Assembly (NCBI GenBank): GCA_963650135.1
Contig: CAVJLG010000069.1
Location: 1-8,117 of the forward strand
Length of the DNA stretch: 8,117 nucleotides
Direction: 5' to 3'
Origin: HGM13006 sp963650135
GTDB taxonomy: Bacteria > Bacillota > Clostridia > Oscillospirales > Oscillospiraceae
A model generated the notes under the pieces. It was given only the letters and a program-made list of their open reading frames with translations, did not search any database and was not told the DNA's origin. Shown here one piece after another: positions 6,128 to 8,117 of the stretch; position 1 is the first letter of the stretch, and each line of letters begins with the position of its first letter. The translations under genes were made by a program, and so were the position numbers.

Positions 6128-6173
6128 TATTAACGAAACAATTCCATATTATCCAATACCATTTCGTTAACAA
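6128..6173 (-). promoter_or_regulatory. Promoter region of the lipoprotein gene with 9-bp inverted repeat
   Basis: Two overlapping minus-strand promoters are possible: TTGTTA (6173-6168), 16 bp, TAATAT (6151-6146); or TTGGAT (6156-6151), 17 bp, TTAATA (6133-6128). A perfect inverted repeat, TTAACGAAA (6130-6138) and TTTCGTTAA (6162-6170), brackets them with 23 bp between the arms. The arms are centred 32 bp apart, about three helical turns, so they lie on one face of the DNA. This fits a dimeric regulator with separated half-sites; the regulator is not identified. Confidence 0.5.
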
Positions 6174-6175
6174 AC

Positions 6176-6190
6176 ATAACCCGCAGTTAT
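6176..6190. promoter_or_regulatory. LysR-box-like dyad ATAAC-N5-GTTAT, copy 1
   Basis: ATAAC (6176-6180) and GTTAT (6186-6190) form a perfect dyad matching the T-N11-A rule of LysR-type regulator sites and the ATAA-N7-TTAT form known for CcpC. It lies just upstream of the lipoprotein promoter, with its centre about 45 or 62 bp before the start depending on which promoter is used. The same dyad recurs at 6494-6508. Confidence 0.45.
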
Positions 6191-6195
6191 AATTC

Positions 6196-6221
6196 GCGGT
6201 TTTTCCCTTGTAAAAAGCCGC
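6196..6221. repeat. Small A/T-rich hairpin
   Basis: GCGGTTTTT (6196-6204) can pair with AAAAA-G-CCGC (6212-6221) with one bulged G. No transcript that would end here is known from the sequence, so no role is assigned. From 6222 to 6322 I see no gene, promoter or repeat. Confidence 0.3.
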
Positions 6222-6322
6222 AAAATCGCTTCTTCCCCCGCTGCAACTTCACAGAAAACACATATTCGTTCCATTTTATCCCCAAATTGTACCGTGGCTT
6301 CCCACCCATTTGGCCTGAAACA

Positions 6323-6484
6323 GGGTAACACCGCACAATTCGGCAAGGAGATTTGGCGAGGAATTTTGCGTCAGAAATTTGCTGTGAAAGCGCAGGAATA
6401 CTTTGTGTATTTCAAGATTTCGCAGCGGATTTGTGGCGTAAAAGAACCGTCAAAGCCCGCAGACGCAATTGCGCGGTGTTGCCC
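6323..6484. repeat. 162-bp element bounded by 18-bp imperfect inverted repeats
   Basis: The left arm GGGTAACACCGCACAATT (6323-6340) and right arm AATTGCGCGGTGTTGCCC (6467-6484) pair over 18 positions with one G-T wobble and one mismatch. Between them are 126 bp in which T-rich triplets or quadruplets recur every 12-13 bases in the first half. The architecture fits a short non-autonomous mobile element (MITE-like) or a large structured RNA. No obvious target-site duplication flanks the arms. No gene is supported here: a 66-codon GTG-start frame crosses the element but has no ribosome binding site. Confidence 0.55.
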
Positions 6485-6493
6485 TCATATATA

Positions 6494-6508
6494 ATAACTC
6501 CAGGTTAT
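6494..6508. promoter_or_regulatory. LysR-box-like dyad ATAAC-N5-GTTAT, copy 2
   Basis: ATAAC (6494-6498) and GTTAT (6504-6508) repeat the dyad of 6176-6190 with a different 5-bp centre. Its centre is about 64 bp before the predicted start of the oxidoreductase gene, the usual place of the recognition site of LysR-type activators (about -65). Confidence 0.45.
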
Positions 6509-6543
6509 CATCTATATCATTTATCTATTTCCTTTTTCGTATG

Positions 6544-6579
6544 CGAATCTAGTATAATAGAGACAATCAAACGAATCTA
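6544..6579 (+). promoter_or_regulatory. Oxidoreductase promoter: perfect -10, poor -35, flanking direct repeat
   Basis: TATAAT (6553-6558) is a perfect -10 box, but the -35 position (around 6529-6535, TTCCTTT) does not resemble TTGACA, which suggests dependence on an activator. The octamer CGAATCTA occurs twice, at 6544-6551 and 6572-6579, on either side of the -10 box and predicted start (about 6565). The repeat may be a second regulator site or chance. Confidence 0.55.
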
Positions 6580-6601
6580 TGCCGAAAGAAGGAGTCTCAA
6601 C

Positions 6602-8117
6602 ATGTCGAACTACGATCTTTTGCTCTCCCCCTTTAAGCTGGGGAACCTGACCCTGAAAAACCGCATCATCTCCGCCCCCACCTCTCTGGCCGAGATGGGC
6701 AGCGGCGGCGTTTACTCTCCTGAGAACATCGCCTATTACGAGCTCCGGGCCAAGGGCGGCGCAGCCCTGGTGAACGTGGGCGAGGCAGTTGCCCATGGGG
6801 CCACCGGTCCCGACCATCCCTCCATGGTCATTCTGGACAATCCCACCGCCGTCCCCTCGATGTATGACCTGGTTTCCACCATCCATAAATACGGCGCGTA
6901 TGCCTCCATCGAGTTCGGTCACGGCGGCAAGCGCTGCAACCCCGCGTTCCTGCCCGGCCATGTGCTGCCCGTTGGCCCCTGCGATATTTTTGACGATCAG
7001 GGCAACCAGACCGTCCGGGGCATGGATCGGAAGCTCATGGACGATGTGATCGGCGGCTATCGCCGAAGCGCAGCCAACTGCGCCATGGCGGGCTTCGATA
7101 TCCTCACCATCCACGCCGGTCATGGCTGGCTTTTGGCGGAGTTCCTCTCTCCCCTGTCCAACCACCGCACCGACGAATATGGCGGCAGCCGGGCAAATCG
7201 CTGCCGGTTTGTGATCGAAGTGCTCCAGGCCGTGCGCCAGGCAGCCCCCAAATGTCTCATTGAGCTGCGTATTTCCGGCTCCGAGCTGACCCCCGGCGGC
7301 TATGATATCAATGAAGGCGTGGAGCTGTGTAAGGAGCTGGAGCCCTATGTGGACCTGTTCAACATCTCCGCCGGCGTGATGGAGGATCTCTACACCTGGA
7401 TCATCATGCACCCCAGCATGTTCCTGCCCCAGGCCTGCAACGCCTACCTGGCCGCCGCTGTGAAGAAGGCCGTAAAGAAGCCCGTATCCTGCGTAGGCGC
7501 CATTTCCGATCCCGACGTGATGGAGAACCTGCTGGAAACCGGTCAGGCAGACCTGATCGCCCTGGGTCGTGCGCTGGTGGCCGACCCCGACCTGCCCAAT
7601 AAGCTCCGGGACGGCAGAGCGGACGAAATCCGCCGCTGCCTGCGCTGCTATTCCTGCCAGGGCCAGATGATGAAGACCCGGAATATCCTCTGCACCGTCA
7701 ACCCCGTGATCGGTCAGGAGTACGACGCCAAATATCGCCTGCCCGCAGCCCATAAGCACAAGGTTGCCGTCATTGGCGGCGGCCCGGGCGGCATGCAGGC
7801 AGCCATTACGGCGAAACAGCGGGGCCATGAGGTGGAGCTGTATGAGAAGACCGACGCTCTGGGCGGCGCACTGAAATTCGCCCAGCACGAGAGCTTTAAG
7901 CATGACCTCTTCCGCTTCGCCCAGTGGCAGGCCCATCAGCTGGAGCTGCTGAACGTCCCGGTGCATCTGGGTACCGAGGTCACTGCTGAGTTCCTGGATT
8001 CTCTGGATGTGGACACCGTGATCTGCGCCGTGGGCGCGAATCCCATCATCCCCAGCCAATTTGGCATTCCCGGCGACAACTATGTGCTGGGCACCGATCT
8101 CTTTGAGGAGGGCGTGA
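6602..8117 (+). CDS. Old Yellow Enzyme-family FMN/FAD/iron-sulfur oxidoreductase (2-enoate / 2,4-dienoyl-CoA reductase type), partial at right edge
   Basis: The visible 505 residues show the two-part layout of NAD(P)H-dependent ene-reductases such as FadH, BaiCD and 2-enoate reductases. An FMN-binding TIM barrel opens with LGNLTLKNRIISAP (13-26). It contains HAGHGWLLAEFLSP (His171 and His174, the substrate-anion pair) and SNHRTDEYGGS, and ends with ADLIALGRALVADP. A cysteine cluster follows (Cys346, 349, 352 and 364). An FAD/NAD domain begins at VAVIGGGPGG (388-397). Family members reduce activated C=C bonds in anaerobes, passing electrons from NADH through FAD and the 4Fe-4S cluster to FMN. 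The substrate cannot be deduced. The cysteine spacing is CX2CX2CX11C, whereas FadH has CX2CX3CX11C. AAGGAG (6589-6594) lies 7 nt before the ATG. The gene is divergent from the lipoprotein gene and runs off the window; about 130-170 residues are expected to be missing. Confidence 0.93.
   Translation, partial: MSNYDLLLSPFKLGNLTLKNRIISAPTSLAEMGSGGVYSPENIAYYELRAKGGAALVNVGEAVAHGATGPDHPSMVILDNPTAVPSMYDLVSTIHKYGAYASIEFGHGGKRCNPAFLPGHVLPVGPCDIFDDQGNQTVRGMDRKLMDDVIGGYRRSAANCAMAGFDILTIHAGHGWLLAEFLSPLSNHRTDEYGGSRANRCRFVIEVLQAVRQAAPKCLIELRISGSELTPGGYDINEGVELCKELEPYVDLFNISAGVMEDLYTWIIMHPSMFLPQACNAYLAAAVKKAVKKPVSCVGAISDPDVMENLLETGQADLIALGRALVADPDLPNKLRDGRADEIRRCLRCYSCQGQMMKTRNILCTVNPVIGQEYDAKYRLPAAHKHKVAVIGGGPGGMQAAITAKQRGHEVELYEKTDALGGALKFAQHESFKHDLFRFAQWQAHQLELLNVPVHLGTEVTAEFLDSLDVDTVICAVGANPIIPSQFGIPGDNYVLGTDLFEEGV

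Noticed and set aside
6294..6494. 66-codon GTG-start frame across the inverted-repeat element
   Set aside because: No ribosome binding site, no recognisable domain, and it coincides with the inverted-repeat structure. If copies of the element keep this frame open with synonymous changes, it should be reconsidered.
6521..8059. 512-codon minus-strand open frame across the right end
   Set aside because: The plus strand here clearly encodes an Old Yellow Enzyme-family protein with catalytic, FeS and FAD motifs; the minus frame is its shadow.

Overview
The window looks like chromosome from a fairly GC-rich, anaerobic, low-redox Firmicute of the Oscillospiraceae type (gut Clostridia). The inference rests on the gene set: a clostridial tmcAL/ackA neighbourhood, a serine/threonine-rich solute-binding lipoprotein, and an Old Yellow Enzyme with an iron-sulfur motif and a C-terminal flavin domain. 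AGGAGG-type ribosome binding sites and AT-rich promoters between GC-rich genes agree. No phage, plasmid or CRISPR genes are visible.

Layout, left to right. (1) 1-131: no gene, two perfect inverted repeats. (2) 132-1265 (-): tmcAL, tRNA(Met) cytidine acetate ligase. (3) 1431-2630 (+): ackA, acetate kinase, divergent from tmcAL and with a good promoter in the 165-bp gap. (4) 2631-2791: an unusual string of small hairpins joined by a constant 7-nt GTGAAAT linker, followed by a strong terminator. (5) 2872-3342 (+): a two-helix membrane protein with a DUF3592-type domain, with its own promoter and an operator-like palindrome. (6) 3345-3551 (-): a 68-residue TetR-type DNA-binding domain lacking the ligand-binding half, convergent with gene 5 and with a palindrome over its promoter. 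(7) 3726-4253 (-): an isoprenylcysteine/phospholipid methyltransferase-like membrane protein with a clear terminator. (8) 4384-6090 (-): an ABC-type solute-binding lipoprotein with no permease genes beside it. (9) 6091-6601: a 511-bp divergent regulatory region holding a 9-bp inverted repeat around the lipoprotein promoter, two copies of the dyad ATAAC-N5-GTTAT (one facing each promoter), and a 162-bp element bounded by 18-bp imperfect inverted repeats. (10) 6602 to the right edge (+): an Old Yellow Enzyme-family flavin/iron-sulfur oxidoreductase, cut by the window end.

How they fit together. tmcAL and ackA both handle acetate: AckA makes ATP and acetate from acetyl phosphate, and TmcAL activates acetate with ATP to acetylate the tRNA(Met) wobble base. 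The lipoprotein and the oxidoreductase are divergent and share the same LysR-box-like dyad, so they may be co-regulated for uptake and reduction of an unknown compound; this is inference. No complete new multi-gene system is evident. The least explained parts are the hairpin-linker array after ackA and the inverted-repeat-bounded element upstream of the oxidoreductase.
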